A stretch of DNA of 64,000 nt from Paucibacter sp. PLA-PC-4 (GTDB lineage Bacteria; Pseudomonadota; Gammaproteobacteria; Burkholderiales; Burkholderiaceae_C). The number at the start of each line of letters is the position of its first letter. Position 1 is the first letter of the stretch. Made by a program: the position numbers and the translations under genes. Under the pieces are notes generated by a model that worked only from the letters and a program-made list of their open reading frames with translations, made no database searches and had not been told where the DNA came from. The stretch spans positions 349,696 through 413,695 of the forward strand of contig NZ_JAPFGP010000004.1 of the NCBI RefSeq assembly GCF_026241155.1, written 5' to 3'. Positions 38,310 to 47,497 of this stretch are shown piece by piece.

Positions 38310-39167
38310 ATGAACAAACGCCAAGCACGCTACTTTGCAATCGGCTCCACGCTGGTCGCCACACTGATCTTTCTGGGGCTCACCGTCGACAGTCACCGTC
38401 AGTTTCCGAAACTGACCAACGCGCAGAACATCACGCCGGCGGTCACCCTGGGCAAGAACGTCTGGCACAAGAACAACTGCATCAACTGCCACACGATCTT
38501 CGGCGAGGGTGCCTACTACGCACCGGACCTCACCAAGATCGCACAACAGCGCGGTGCGCCTTACTTGCGGGCATTCCTGAAGGACCCGTCGAAGTTCTAC
38601 GACGAGCAGCGCCACCGCCGGCTGATGCCACAGCAAGATCTCAGCGACGCCGACATCGATGGTCTGATCGCTTTTCTAGACTGGGTCAGTCGGGTGGACA
38701 ACCAGGGCTGGCCGCCTCGGCCGATCACGGTCACCGGCGTGGGCACAGCGGCGGGAGTCGCGATCCTTCCTCAGGCCGCACTGGCTGGGCCTTCAACGTC
38801 AGTTGCGGGATCGCGTGCGACCGATTCCGGCAAGGATCCGGTGGCTTTGGGCGAGCGCGTGTTCAGAAGCGCCGCGCCCGCCTGCACCGCCTGCCACTCC
38901 ATCGTGGCGGGCGTCGATATGGCCGGACCTTCACTTGCCGGCATCGCCACGCGCACTCAGCAGACCTTGGCGTCTCCTGCCTACAAGGGCAAGGCCACCG
39001 ACCTCGAGGCTTTCATTCGCGAATCCGTCACCCACCCCAGCGCGCACCTGGTGACGGGCGCAATGTATTCCGCCGACGGCGTCTCGTTCATGCCGAACAC
39101 CTACGAAAAAGACCTGAGCGCCGAACAGCTCGGCCACCTCGCTGCGTACCTGGCGACCTTCAAGTAG
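38310..39167 (+). CDS. norC: Nitric oxide reductase subunit C with extra C-terminal cytochrome c domain
   Basis: Membrane-anchored cytochrome c that feeds electrons to NorB. Residues 1-145 are a normal NorC: one N-terminal membrane helix (about 8-25), heme motif CINCH (57-61), GEGAYYAPDL and axial Met in RRLMPQQDL. Instead of stopping near residue 150, the protein continues through a linker into a second class I cytochrome c domain with CTACH (192-196) and Met in SFMPNTYEKDL, to 285 aa. The second heme could accept electrons from periplasmic donors directly. Confidence 0.93.
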   Translation: MNKRQARYFAIGSTLVATLIFLGLTVDSHRQFPKLTNAQNITPAVTLGKNVWHKNNCINCHTIFGEGAYYAPDLTKIAQQRGAPYLRAFLKDPSKFYDEQRHRRLMPQQDLSDADIDGLIAFLDWVSRVDNQGWPPRPITVTGVGTAAGVAILPQAALAGPSTSVAGSRATDSGKDPVALGERVFRSAAPACTACHSIVAGVDMAGPSLAGIATRTQQTLASPAYKGKATDLEAFIRESVTHPSAHLVTGAMYSADGVSFMPNTYEKDLSAEQLGHLAAYLATFK

Positions 39168-39234
39168 CGGACTTTTCGCGCCCATTCCAAAACAGGCCGC
39201 GGTCCATTGCGGCCGCCTCTGCAGGAGCATCCCC

Positions 39235-40605
39235 ATGCGCTACAGGTCTCAATCGGTTGCTTACTGGTACTTCGCCGTGGCGATGGTCTTGTTTGGGCTG
39301 CAACTGGTGTTCGGCCTGCTTTCGGCCGCCAAGTACGTCGGACCTGATCCGCTGCTGAACATCCTGCCCTTCGATGTGACCAAGGTCATCCACACCAATC
39401 TGCTGATCGTGTGGGTGCTGACCGGCTTCATGGGCGCCACCTACTGGATGGTGCCGGACGAATCGCGCACCGAGCTCTACAGCACCAAGCTCGCCTATGT
39501 GCAACTGATCCTCTGGACCCTGATGGGTGTGACCGCCGTGGTGGGCTATCTGTTCCGCTACGGCACGGGCAACAAGCTGCTGGAGCAGCCGCTGCCCCAC
39601 AAAATCGTGATCGTGATCTGCATGCTGATCTTTCTCTACAACATCGGCATGACGATCTGGCAATCCAAACGCTTCACCACGACAGAGGGCGTGCTCGTGC
39701 TCGGACTGGCACTGGGCGCGCTGCTGTACTTGCCCGCCTTGCTGGAGTACGAGAACTACACCGTATCCATCTATTACCGCTGGTGGACGATTCACCTCTG
39801 GGTCGAGGGGGTCTGGGTGATGATCCAGGGCGGCTTCCTGGCCTACCTGCTGATACGGCTGTCCGGTGCCGATCGAGAGGTCATGGAGAAGTGGCTGTAT
39901 GTGATCGTCGGCCTGGTCTTCATCGCCGGCATCCTGGGAACGGCGCACCATTACTACTGGGTGGGCGTCCCGTCCTACTGGTTGCCTATCGGCGGCATCT
40001 TCAGCGCGCTTGAGCCCGCAGCCCTGGTGGGCATGGCGATGTTCGCTTACTCGGCCATGCGCCGGGCGGGCTTCTCGCACCCCAATACGCTGGCTTTGCA
40101 CTGGACCATCGGCAGTGCACTGTTCACGCTCTTCGGAGCCGGCCTGCTGGGCCTGGCGCATACTTTCCCCGACGTCAATAAATGGACCCACGGCACGCTG
40201 ATCACCGCGATGCATGGGCATGCGGCCTTCTATGGCGCCTACGCCATGATCGTGCTGGCGATGATCACCTATGCCCTGCCGGCGATGACGCCGGGGCGCA
40301 GCGAGCAGGGCAGCAGTCTTGGCTACTGGGCATTCTGGATGCAGCTGGGCGGCATGTTTGGCATGACCCTGTCGTTTGCCACCGCAGGCATTGCGCAGGT
40401 GTACCTGGAGCGCATCATGGGCATGGGCTATCTCGACGCACAACTGAAGATACAGGTGCACTTCGTGATGCTGATTGCCACCGGTTCGCTGTTCGCAGTC
40501 GGCGTGGGATTGTTCATCTATGACTTCTTCCGCCATATACCCCGCTTCGACATTGAAGAAGAGCTCAATGCAGCAGGTGCGCCCAACGCGGTGAGTGCCT
40601 CTTGA
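39235..40605 (+). CDS. norB: Nitric oxide reductase subunit B
   Basis: Catalytic subunit (456 aa) of cNOR, reducing two NO to N2O in the inner membrane. Twelve hydrophobic segments are present; conserved His residues appear in the segments KVIHTNLLIVWVL, YRWWTIHLWVEGVW, AHHYYW and HGHAAFYGAY, supplying heme b, b3 and FeB ligands. No N-terminal quinol-oxidase extension exists, so it is the cytochrome-dependent form, consistent with norC. Confidence 0.97.
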   Translation: MRYRSQSVAYWYFAVAMVLFGLQLVFGLLSAAKYVGPDPLLNILPFDVTKVIHTNLLIVWVLTGFMGATYWMVPDESRTELYSTKLAYVQLILWTLMGVTAVVGYLFRYGTGNKLLEQPLPHKIVIVICMLIFLYNIGMTIWQSKRFTTTEGVLVLGLALGALLYLPALLEYENYTVSIYYRWWTIHLWVEGVWVMIQGGFLAYLLIRLSGADREVMEKWLYVIVGLVFIAGILGTAHHYYWVGVPSYWLPIGGIFSALEPAALVGMAMFAYSAMRRAGFSHPNTLALHWTIGSALFTLFGAGLLGLAHTFPDVNKWTHGTLITAMHGHAAFYGAYAMIVLAMITYALPAMTPGRSEQGSSLGYWAFWMQLGGMFGMTLSFATAGIAQVYLERIMGMGYLDAQLKIQVHFVMLIATGSLFAVGVGLFIYDFFRHIPRFDIEEELNAAGAPNAVSAS

Positions 40606-41435
40606 CCGCTGCACTGATCCGCGCCATCGGCCCGCAGGAGGGGCCGGCGCCATCGATCGCCGATGAACCCTACTACCAGCCCTCAGGTGCCGAGGTGGCC
40701 GTCTTCCAACACTGCCATGCCTTGCAGCTGGCGGTGATGCTCAAAGGTCCTACCGGCTGTGGCAAGACCCGCTTTGTCGAGCACATGGCCTGGAAACTGC
40801 AGCTCCCCCTGATCACGATCTCCTGCCATGACGACCTGAGCGCCAGTGATCTGATCGGCCGCTTCTTGATACGCCACGACGGTACCGCCTGGCAGGATGG
40901 GCCCCTCACCCGCGCCGTGCGCGAAGGCGCCATCTGCTACCTCGACGAAGTGGTCGAAGCCCGCCAAGACACCATGGTGGTCCTGCATTCATTGACCGAC
41001 CATCGCCGCATCCTGCCGATCGACAAGACCGGCGAGACGCTGGTGGCCGCCCCGGGTTTTCAGCTGGTCATCTCCTACAACCCGGGCTACCAGCGCATGC
41101 TCAAGGACCTGAAGCCCAGCACGCGACAGCGCTTCGTCGCGCTCGACTTCGACTTCCCACCTGCCGCTCGCGAAGGGGCGATCATCGAGAACGAGACCGG
41201 CGCCGACCATGGCACGGCCATGGCGCTGGTATCGCTTGGGCATAGGCTTCGCGCTTTGCGCGACCGTGGCCTGGCCGAGGTGCCGAGCACCCGCTTGCTG
41301 ATCGCGGCGGCGGCGCTGGTGGTCAGCGGCATCCCGATACAGCAGGCCTGCCTCAGCGCTGTGGTGTCACCGCTGTCCGACGACGAGGCGCTGGTGGCCG
41401 CGATGCGCGACCTGGTCGACGCCAGCTTTGCCTGA
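40602..41435 (+). CDS. norQ: Nitric oxide reductase activation ATPase NorQ
   Basis: MoxR-class AAA+ ATPase (277 aa) needed to insert the FeB iron into NorB. Walker A is GPTGCGKTRF and Walker B is ICYLDEV; the sensor and arginine regions follow (STRQRFVALDF). A TTG start overlaps the norB stop by 4 nt; an in-frame later ATG would remove little, so the exact start is uncertain. Confidence 0.93.
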   Translation: MTAALIRAIGPQEGPAPSIADEPYYQPSGAEVAVFQHCHALQLAVMLKGPTGCGKTRFVEHMAWKLQLPLITISCHDDLSASDLIGRFLIRHDGTAWQDGPLTRAVREGAICYLDEVVEARQDTMVVLHSLTDHRRILPIDKTGETLVAAPGFQLVISYNPGYQRMLKDLKPSTRQRFVALDFDFPPAAREGAIIENETGADHGTAMALVSLGHRLRALRDRGLAEVPSTRLLIAAAALVVSGIPIQQACLSAVVSPLSDDEALVAAMRDLVDASFA

Positions 41436-41450
41436 TCGAGCAAGACCGCG

Positions 41451-43478
41451 ATGGCCGAAGCCGAGGACGTGATCACCGACCTGGCCCGACACGCGACCGT
41501 CTTCACGCAGAACTTCTGGCGACAGCACCGGGCCAAGACACCGAGTCGGCCCGTGACCCGGCTGACGGATGTGGCACCGCGTCTTTGCCTGCTGATCGAG
41601 GCGGTGTTCGGCACTTCCCATCGTCTGCGCACGGCGCAACTGCCGGCACGTCCCACTTGGCTAGCCAGGACCTTCCAGCGCAGCGCCTTCCCGCGAGCGC
41701 GTCTGGCACTGCCGGCCACCGATGGCCACAGCATCTGGTTGCCGCCCGAGACTGGCCTTACGGATGCCGACCTGGCCATGGAGCGCTTTCGCACCCTGGC
41801 CCTGGTACAGGCCATGCGGGCGAACAGGGGCAGCGCCGCTGGCGCGGACTTCTGTGCGGCGCCGCTGGTTGCCGACCTCTATCTGCTGATGGAAGCCATT
41901 GCGACGAACGCAGAACTGGCCCGCTTGCTGCCCGGCATGACTGCTGCCCTGAACAGGATGCGCTGCGAAGCGCTCGCAGCTCGCCCGCCCTTGGCTCAGT
42001 TCCCGGCAACGCGCCGTCCGCTGGAGGCCTGGGTGCGCGCCTTGATGGCACAGCCTTGCGAGGGGCCGATTGCGCACGCACCTATCAGCGCATCACCGGA
42101 GGAATCGAGGTGTTTCGCACAGAGTCTTGCCGCTGACATGAATCGCGACCATGCCAGCGCGGGGCAGCACGCCCTCTTGTTCCGGGACAGCTGGACCGGC
42201 GAGCTGCGCAAGCCCGGCATGGCCATGGCCGCACCCGCAGCGAACAGCGACCGGGTCGGCAACACCGAGGCTCGCGCGGCACGCAGCGCACGCCTGACCC
42301 GTCGCCCCGAAGTGCGCGAGGGGTCTGCGCAGGAAGACGAGGCCAGGCCGGGCGCGTGGATGATCCCTCCCGAGGTGCCGCACGAACAGGCCGAGGATCC
42401 ATTCGGGATGCAGCGCCCCACCGACCGAGACCAGGCTGCTGCGGCCGACGAGTTCGCCGACCTGGTCTCCGAGCTGGCCCAGGCACGCCTGGTCTGGAGC
42501 CCGGGCCACGCACCGGAGGTGTTGCTGTCCGATGACCCGCCTGCGGTGCGACCCCAACACGCCACCGCCTCCGCAACAGATGCGCCTCAGAAGCTCAGCT
42601 ATCCCGAGTGGGATTACCGTGTCGAAGCCTACCGCCACCCTGGCGCCTCGGTGCGAGTGCTGGTGGCACCGGCCGGGGCCCAGCAATGGGTGGACAACAC
42701 CCTGGCTCAGCATCGCTCGCTGCTCGGCGCCATACGCCAGCGCTTTGCGGCCCTGCGTCCCCAGCGCACCCGCAGGCGTCGACAACCGGACGGAGATGAC
42801 ATCGACATCGAAGCCTGTATTGAGAACCTGGCGAACCGGCGGGCCGGCTGGCCCATGGCCCAGGATCTCTACTGCTCTGAGCGGCGAGCCCGGCGCGATA
42901 TGGCGATCCTGCTGCTCATCGACGTCAGCGGATCCACCGATGGCTGGATCGCGAACCAGCGCAGCGTCATCGACGTAGAGCGCGAAGCCCTGCTGCTCGT
43001 CTGCATTGCCCTGGCCGCGATGGGCGAACCCTTCGCGGTGCAGGCCTTCTCGGGGAACGGGCCCACGGCCGTGCGCCTGTGGGACATCAAGCGCTTCAAC
43101 GAAGCCTACGGCCCTGCCGTGGCACTGCGCATTGCGGCGCTGGCGCCCGACCAGTACACACGCACGGGCGCCGCCCTGCGCCACGCCAGCGCGACGCTGA
43201 TGCGCGAGGGTGCTGCTCACCGCCTGCTATTGCTGCTGTCGGACGGCAAGCCGAACGACTGCGACATCTATGAAGGCCGCTACGGCATCGAAGACACAAG
43301 ACAGGCCGTGGCCGAGGCGAAGCTTCAGGGTATCGCGCCGTTTTGCTTGACGGTGGACCGGCAGGCCGCCAGCTATCTGTCCACCCTGTTTGGTGCCCAC
43401 CACTACGCCCTGCTGGCGACACCGGGTGCGCTGCCAGCCGTGTTGCTGGACTGGATACAGCGGCTGTCGAGAAGCTAG
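41451..43478 (+). CDS. norD: Nitric oxide reductase activation protein NorD
   Basis: Large VWA-domain protein (675 aa) that works with NorQ in maturation of the NO reductase. The C-terminal VWA domain (about 480-670) carries the MIDAS motif DVSGSTDGW and later TRTGAALRHA and SDGKPNDCDIY. The N-terminal half is helical. Last gene of the norCBQD operon, convergent with sdhB. Confidence 0.95.
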   Translation: MAEAEDVITDLARHATVFTQNFWRQHRAKTPSRPVTRLTDVAPRLCLLIEAVFGTSHRLRTAQLPARPTWLARTFQRSAFPRARLALPATDGHSIWLPPETGLTDADLAMERFRTLALVQAMRANRGSAAGADFCAAPLVADLYLLMEAIATNAELARLLPGMTAALNRMRCEALAARPPLAQFPATRRPLEAWVRALMAQPCEGPIAHAPISASPEESRCFAQSLAADMNRDHASAGQHALLFRDSWTGELRKPGMAMAAPAANSDRVGNTEARAARSARLTRRPEVREGSAQEDEARPGAWMIPPEVPHEQAEDPFGMQRPTDRDQAAAADEFADLVSELAQARLVWSPGHAPEVLLSDDPPAVRPQHATASATDAPQKLSYPEWDYRVEAYRHPGASVRVLVAPAGAQQWVDNTLAQHRSLLGAIRQRFAALRPQRTRRRRQPDGDDIDIEACIENLANRRAGWPMAQDLYCSERRARRDMAILLLIDVSGSTDGWIANQRSVIDVEREALLLVCIALAAMGEPFAVQAFSGNGPTAVRLWDIKRFNEAYGPAVALRIAALAPDQYTRTGAALRHASATLMREGAAHRLLLLLSDGKPNDCDIYEGRYGIEDTRQAVAEAKLQGIAPFCLTVDRQAASYLSTLFGAHHYALLATPGALPAVLLDWIQRLSRS

Positions 43479-43688
43479 GCACGGTTTGACGGATCAACCA
43501 TGAACGTCACAAGGCAAGCCGCCTCTTCAACACTCGCTACGGACGGCTCTTCAGAATTCACGAGCTCGGACGGCACGACCTCCGGGAGCAGGGTGTCGGG
43601 TTCCTGGCCACTGTAGAAAGTGTCCATGGCTGCGCCCGGATCTTCCTCGCCGAGAACAGACTGGTCGGCGACTCCGCACGCAGCTGGA

Positions 43689-44387
43689 TCAGACAGCACG
43701 CCGCACCATCATCTCCTTGATCTTGCCGATGGCCGCCGCAGGCAGCAGGTTCTTCGGGCATACATCCACGCAGTTCAGAATGTCTCGGCAGCGAAACAGG
43801 CGATAAGGATCCTGCAGATTGTCCAGCCGATCGGCCGTTGCGGTGTCGCGGCTGTCCACTAGGAAGCGATAGGCCTGCAGCAGGCCCGCGGGGCCGACGT
43901 ACTTGTCAGGATTCCACCAATAGCTTGGGCAGGCCGATGAACAGCAGGCGCACAGGATGCATTCGTACAAGCCGTTGAGCGACTCTCGCTGCTCGGGCGA
44001 CTGCAATCTCTCACGCTCGGGTGCCGGCTCGTCGTTGATCAGGTAGGGTTTGATGGAGTGGTACTGCTTGAGAAACTGCGTCATGTCGACGATCAGGTCG
44101 CGAATCACGGGCAGGCCCGGCAGCGGCTTCAGTACCACCTTGGCAGGCAGCGCGCGCAGATTGGTGATGCATGCAAGCCCGTTCTTGCCATTGATGTTCA
44201 TCGCATCCGAGCCGCAGATGCCTTCGCGACAGGAGCGGCGGAAGCTGAAGCTCGGGTCGAGCGCCTTCAGCCGTATCAGCACGTCCAGCAGCATGCGGTC
44301 GCCGGGGTTCACCGCCAGTTCGAGCACCTGCATGCGCGGCGCCTTGTCCTGATCCGGGTCGTAGCGGTAGATGTGGAAGCTGTGCAT
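43689..44387 (-). CDS. sdhB: Orphan succinate dehydrogenase/fumarate reductase iron-sulfur subunit
   Basis: SdhB-family protein of 232 aa with all cluster ligands: the [2Fe-2S] motif (SCREGICGSD plus a later Cys in NGLACITN), CILCACCSSACPS and CRDILNCVDVCPK for the 4Fe and 3Fe clusters. The flavoprotein and membrane subunits are not in the window. It is the last gene of the nirK operon, so it is probably a copy acquired with the denitrification genes, used as spare subunit or electron-transfer protein. The duplicate role is inference. Confidence 0.93.
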   Translation of the reverse strand: MHSFHIYRYDPDQDKAPRMQVLELAVNPGDRMLLDVLIRLKALDPSFSFRRSCREGICGSDAMNINGKNGLACITNLRALPAKVVLKPLPGLPVIRDLIVDMTQFLKQYHSIKPYLINDEPAPERERLQSPEQRESLNGLYECILCACCSSACPSYWWNPDKYVGPAGLLQAYRFLVDSRDTATADRLDNLQDPYRLFRCRDILNCVDVCPKNLLPAAAIGKIKEMMVRRAV

Positions 44388-44396
44388 GGGGCCTGA

Positions 44397-44789
44397 TCAA
44401 GTTGCGGGAACGTTGCGGAAGGGGCTGGAGCGGTTCACCAGACTGCGCATCTCGTCGGCCGCGCGCAGGGTCAGGTGGTGGGGTGTGAAGCCAGGACGAG
44501 GAGAGATGTAGTCCGCCATTTCGCACACCAGTTCCAGTTGAGCCATGGATGCCTGCGCCAGCAGGGCGATCACCAGGTTCTCCAGCGCGATGACGCGAAT
44601 GCGAAGCTGCACGGCTTCGGTATTGGCCGAAGACGGATCCTCGACGACCGCATTCCCGGCTAGAGCGCCTGCGGTCAGCAGGTCAGGGCCGGCACCACCT
44701 TCGTTATCCCATCGCGACAAGGCAATCAGGCGCAGGCGCCGACGTTCCGCCTCGTCCGGCATCGCCTTTTTGACCGATTCTTGGCGCAT
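44397..44789 (-). CDS. Uncharacterised protein in the nirK operon
   Basis: Protein of 130 aa between a secreted protein and sdhB, 9 nt from sdhB. No cysteine-rich motif, signal or membrane helix. Predicted mainly helical, with an N-terminal basic half and a central hydrophobic helix (ALENLVIALLAQASMAQLELV). I do not recognise a family. Co-transcription with nirK is likely from spacing. Confidence 0.7.
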   Translation of the reverse strand: MRQESVKKAMPDEAERRRLRLIALSRWDNEGGAGPDLLTAGALAGNAVVEDPSSANTEAVQLRIRVIALENLVIALLAQASMAQLELVCEMADYISPRPGFTPHHLTLRAADEMRSLVNRSSPFRNVPAT

Positions 44790-44800
44790 GGGTTTTCCTC

Positions 44801-45187
44801 CTATTTCACCGAAGTGGGTTCGGGCTTGAGCAGGTGGACGATGCTCAGTTGCATGCCATTGCCCAGCGCGCGCTGCATGGCCTTCACCGCATCCCGGGGC
44901 GGGAGCGTCTGAGACTCGATCACGAAGGACAGCGCGGCCGGCTGCTGCGACACTCGCACGCTATCCGGTCTAACGCCTTTCGCACCGCGCGCCACCGACT
45001 TCAGGCGCGCCAGGTCCAGGGGCCCGCGCACATCGCAGAACACCACGATCTTGCCGCTGGCGGTCGCCTTCCGAACCAGCGCATGGTCATAGACAACGGC
45101 CACCTTGTCTTCAACGCAGGCACCGCAGGCTTGGCCGGGCACAGGGCAGCAGGCGACCACAGCGACCACTACAGCAAGACCTTTCAT
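44801..45187 (-). CDS. Uncharacterised secreted protein downstream of nirK
   Basis: Protein of 128 aa whose ATG overlaps the nirK stop by 4 nt. Signal peptide MKGLAVVVAVVACCPVPGQA, then CGACVED with a CxxC pair, and a small alpha/beta-looking domain. A periplasmic role with NirK, such as copper or heme handling, is suggested by the CxxC and location only. Confidence 0.72.
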   Translation of the reverse strand: MKGLAVVVAVVACCPVPGQACGACVEDKVAVVYDHALVRKATASGKIVVFCDVRGPLDLARLKSVARGAKGVRPDSVRVSQQPAALSFVIESQTLPPRDAVKAMQRALGNGMQLSIVHLLKPEPTSVK

Positions 45188-46659
45188 GGCTTCTTGACGT
45201 GCGCGTCCGCCCACTTGAAGTAGGCCAGGTACTGTTTGACTTCCTCATCGCTCAAGCCCTGGTTGGGCATAGCGATCTTCCACTTCTCGAGCATTGCCTT
45301 GGCCTTGGCGTCGGTCTTCAGCATCTCTTCCGGCGACTTGAGCCAGCGCGCCAGCCACAGGTCATCATGGCGCTGAGTGGTGCCCAGAAGGTCGGGGCCT
45401 AGCTTGTCGCCTCCACCGATGGAATGACAGGCCAGGCACTTCGACTCGAAGGCCAGCTTGCCGGCCACGGCCTGTGCGTTGTCTGGCGTGGCGGTCGCGG
45501 GGATGTTGTGATGCTCAGGATCGCCGCCCGGCCCGCCGGCGGCAATCAGGCCCACCGCGCCCTGCGCGGCGTTGGCGAAGTGGTGATCCACCATCACGTA
45601 GCTGCCGGCCTCGGGGATGATGAACTCGACAATGGCACCACTGGAGGAGCCCAGCAGCACCGTCTGCATGCCGCGAAACTGGTTGTCGGGGTTTCCGTCC
45701 ATCCACACGCGGTCGAAGATAGTGCCGACGACGTGAAAGCTCGAGGTGTTGGACGGCCCGACGTTCAGCACAAACAGGCGCACGCGCTCGCCCGGCTTGG
45801 CCTGCAGCGGCACGTCGACCATGCCGTTGTAGCGGCCGTTGAACACCGTGTAGTTGGGCTGCTTGCTGCGCAGTCGGTCGTTGTCCAGCACGTGCAGCGG
45901 CTGGCCATCGAGCTTGCGTTTGGTCGGATCGGGCCGGGTGTAGAACTCGCTCTGGACCACCGTGTACTCGCGGTCTACCTTGGTGGGGTAGCCCCCGCGC
46001 GGCTCAACGACCACCATGCCGTACATGCCTGAGGCAATGTGCTCCAGCACCATCGGCGTGCCGCAGTGGTACATGAAGACGCCGGGATAGTTGAGGGTGA
46101 ACTCGAAGGAAATGGTTTGACCCGGTGCAATCGAGCGGTACTTGTCCTGCGGCGACACCATGGCCGCGTGAAAGTCCATCGAATGCATCATCGGCGCGGC
46201 CGTCATCTGGACGCCGGGTGCAGGCTCATCGGAACGGTTGGTCATCGTGAACTTGATGCGGTCGCCGACGCGCGCGCGGACGGCAGGCCCTGGCACCTGG
46301 TCGCCGAAGGTCCAGGCGCTGAACTTCACGCCGGGCGCGATTTCGATGATCTTATGGGTGGTATCGAGGCGGATCTCCTTCACCTGAGCAGGCTGCAGCG
46401 GCTTCAGCAAGGCGCCCAGGCTGAGCGCATCACCGCTGGCAAACGGGCCGGTGTGGCGTTCGCTTGAAAGCACCGCAGGAGGTGTCTTGAAGTCCATTTT
46501 TGTCACGTCGTAGGCGTCATCGGCAGCCGCTGTAGCTGGTGTACTGACGGCGGGCGCTGGCGCGATAGGGCGTGCCGGCGGTTCACGCTCCCCGCAAGCT
46601 GCGAGAGTCAGCACCAGCACGGCGAGCCCGGCGGCGTATGTCGGGGCGGTGTGGTTCAT
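45184..46659 (-). CDS. nirK: Copper-containing nitrite reductase with fused cytochrome c
   Basis: Reduces nitrite to NO in the periplasm. Lipoprotein signal with lipobox LAAC, then two cupredoxin domains. Type 1 Cu ligands are in the segment YHCGTPMVLEHIASGMYGM (Cys, His, Met) with a His in HSMDFH; type 2 Cu ligands are His in HSMDFH (with catalytic Asp), MYHC and SSFHVVG. A C-terminal cytochrome c domain carries CLACH and a Met in IAMPNQG. Total 491 aa, longer than plain NirK (about 370). The start at 46659 gives the signal peptide. Confidence 0.95.
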   Translation of the reverse strand: MNHTAPTYAAGLAVLVLTLAACGEREPPARPIAPAPAVSTPATAAADDAYDVTKMDFKTPPAVLSSERHTGPFASGDALSLGALLKPLQPAQVKEIRLDTTHKIIEIAPGVKFSAWTFGDQVPGPAVRARVGDRIKFTMTNRSDEPAPGVQMTAAPMMHSMDFHAAMVSPQDKYRSIAPGQTISFEFTLNYPGVFMYHCGTPMVLEHIASGMYGMVVVEPRGGYPTKVDREYTVVQSEFYTRPDPTKRKLDGQPLHVLDNDRLRSKQPNYTVFNGRYNGMVDVPLQAKPGERVRLFVLNVGPSNTSSFHVVGTIFDRVWMDGNPDNQFRGMQTVLLGSSSGAIVEFIIPEAGSYVMVDHHFANAAQGAVGLIAAGGPGGDPEHHNIPATATPDNAQAVAGKLAFESKCLACHSIGGGDKLGPDLLGTTQRHDDLWLARWLKSPEEMLKTDAKAKAMLEKWKIAMPNQGLSDEEVKQYLAYFKWADAHVKKP

Positions 46660-46685
46660 GGGTTCTCCTTTGCGCGGCTGGCAAG

Positions 46686-47102
46686 TCAGCCCGGTTTCCC
46701 GTCGAGACGTTGGCGCGTCAGCACGGGCGGGCATTGCAGGGTGAACAAGAAGCAGGCCGCAGAACACGGCACTGCGGAGGCGAGTACTTTCGGCAACGGG
46801 CCGGTCGAGGTCGGCTGGCCCGAGCAGTTCCGCTCTGCCATGAAGAGGAATTCCAGAATCAGCGCAAGCGCAAAGCCAAACAACATCTTGCGCGCGAGCC
46901 ACAGTCTCCCGGACAGATCAGGGCGGCCCAGGACCGCTGCGATCTGAAGTGCCGGGGACGCGATCAACAAAACAGCGAGACCAATGAGCAGCGGGAGAAA
47001 CTGTCGATATTCGAGCAGCCACAGAGCCCCCCGCCCGCAGCTCGTACGCAGGTCGATTTGGTTCAGTTCTCGAGGTGATGGGGGCAGTTGGCATGGGCGC
47101 AA
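46686..47102 (-). CDS. Possible membrane protein upstream of nirK
   Basis: Open frame of 138 aa with two or three hydrophobic stretches (around 36-56, 70-90 and 104-120) separated by the segment LGRPDLSGRLWLARK. It ends 26 nt before nirK on the same strand, so it could be the first gene of that operon. No family recognised, and the Pro/Cys-rich ends are unlike a well-conserved protein. Could be spurious. Confidence 0.35.
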   Translation of the reverse strand: MRPCQLPPSPRELNQIDLRTSCGRGALWLLEYRQFLPLLIGLAVLLIASPALQIAAVLGRPDLSGRLWLARKMLFGFALALILEFLFMAERNCSGQPTSTGPLPKVLASAVPCSAACFLFTLQCPPVLTRQRLDGKPG

Positions 47103-47290
47103 GGGATGACTGACCTTGCACCAGCTCGGGTCTCGGGGTCTGTTCGGCAGCGCACTTTAGGAGAGCATTGCAAGCTTGAACGGATAGTCAAGCAGGCCAT
47201 ATCCGCTCGATCCTGAGGCGCAAGGTATGCAACGAGGATCGGACGGAACTGACGTGAGTACTCGTGCTGGTGGATTAACTGCACCCATGA

Positions 47291-47497
47291 GTGCGCACCG
47301 AAAGGACTGGGCATGACATCAATGAGCCAGCGCAGCAGCAAACCCGCAAAGCGACTCCGGCCAAGAAGGCGGGAAGTAAGAAACCATCGACAAAGCCTGT
47401 CCCAGCACGCGAGCCCGTCACCGCTGCGTCGAAGAAGGCTCCAGCCGCCGCTGCCAAGAAGAAGGTGATGCCAGCGAAGAAAGTCGCAGCAAAGTAG
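47291..47497 (+). CDS. Small Lys/Ala/Pro-rich (histone H1-like) protein
   Basis: Sixty-eight codons from a GTG. The C-terminal 45 residues consist of PAKKA/KKAPA-like repeats, resembling the tails of bacterial H1-like DNA-binding proteins. The N-terminus is short, no clear RBS is present, and the reverse frame is also open. It may be a truncated tail of a longer gene. Confidence 0.35.
   Translation: MRTERTGHDINEPAQQQTRKATPAKKAGSKKPSTKPVPAREPVTAASKKAPAAAAKKKVMPAKKVAAK

Noticed and set aside
43475..43699. Acidic 74-aa ORF overlapping the end of sdhB
   Set aside because: No RBS, no recognisable family, and overlap with the sdhB 3' end; probably chance.
47174..47193. FNR/NNR box (GCTTGA...TCAAGC) upstream of nirK
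   Set aside because: The half-sites are 8 bp apart, not the 6 bp required for TTGA-N6-TCAA; left unassigned.
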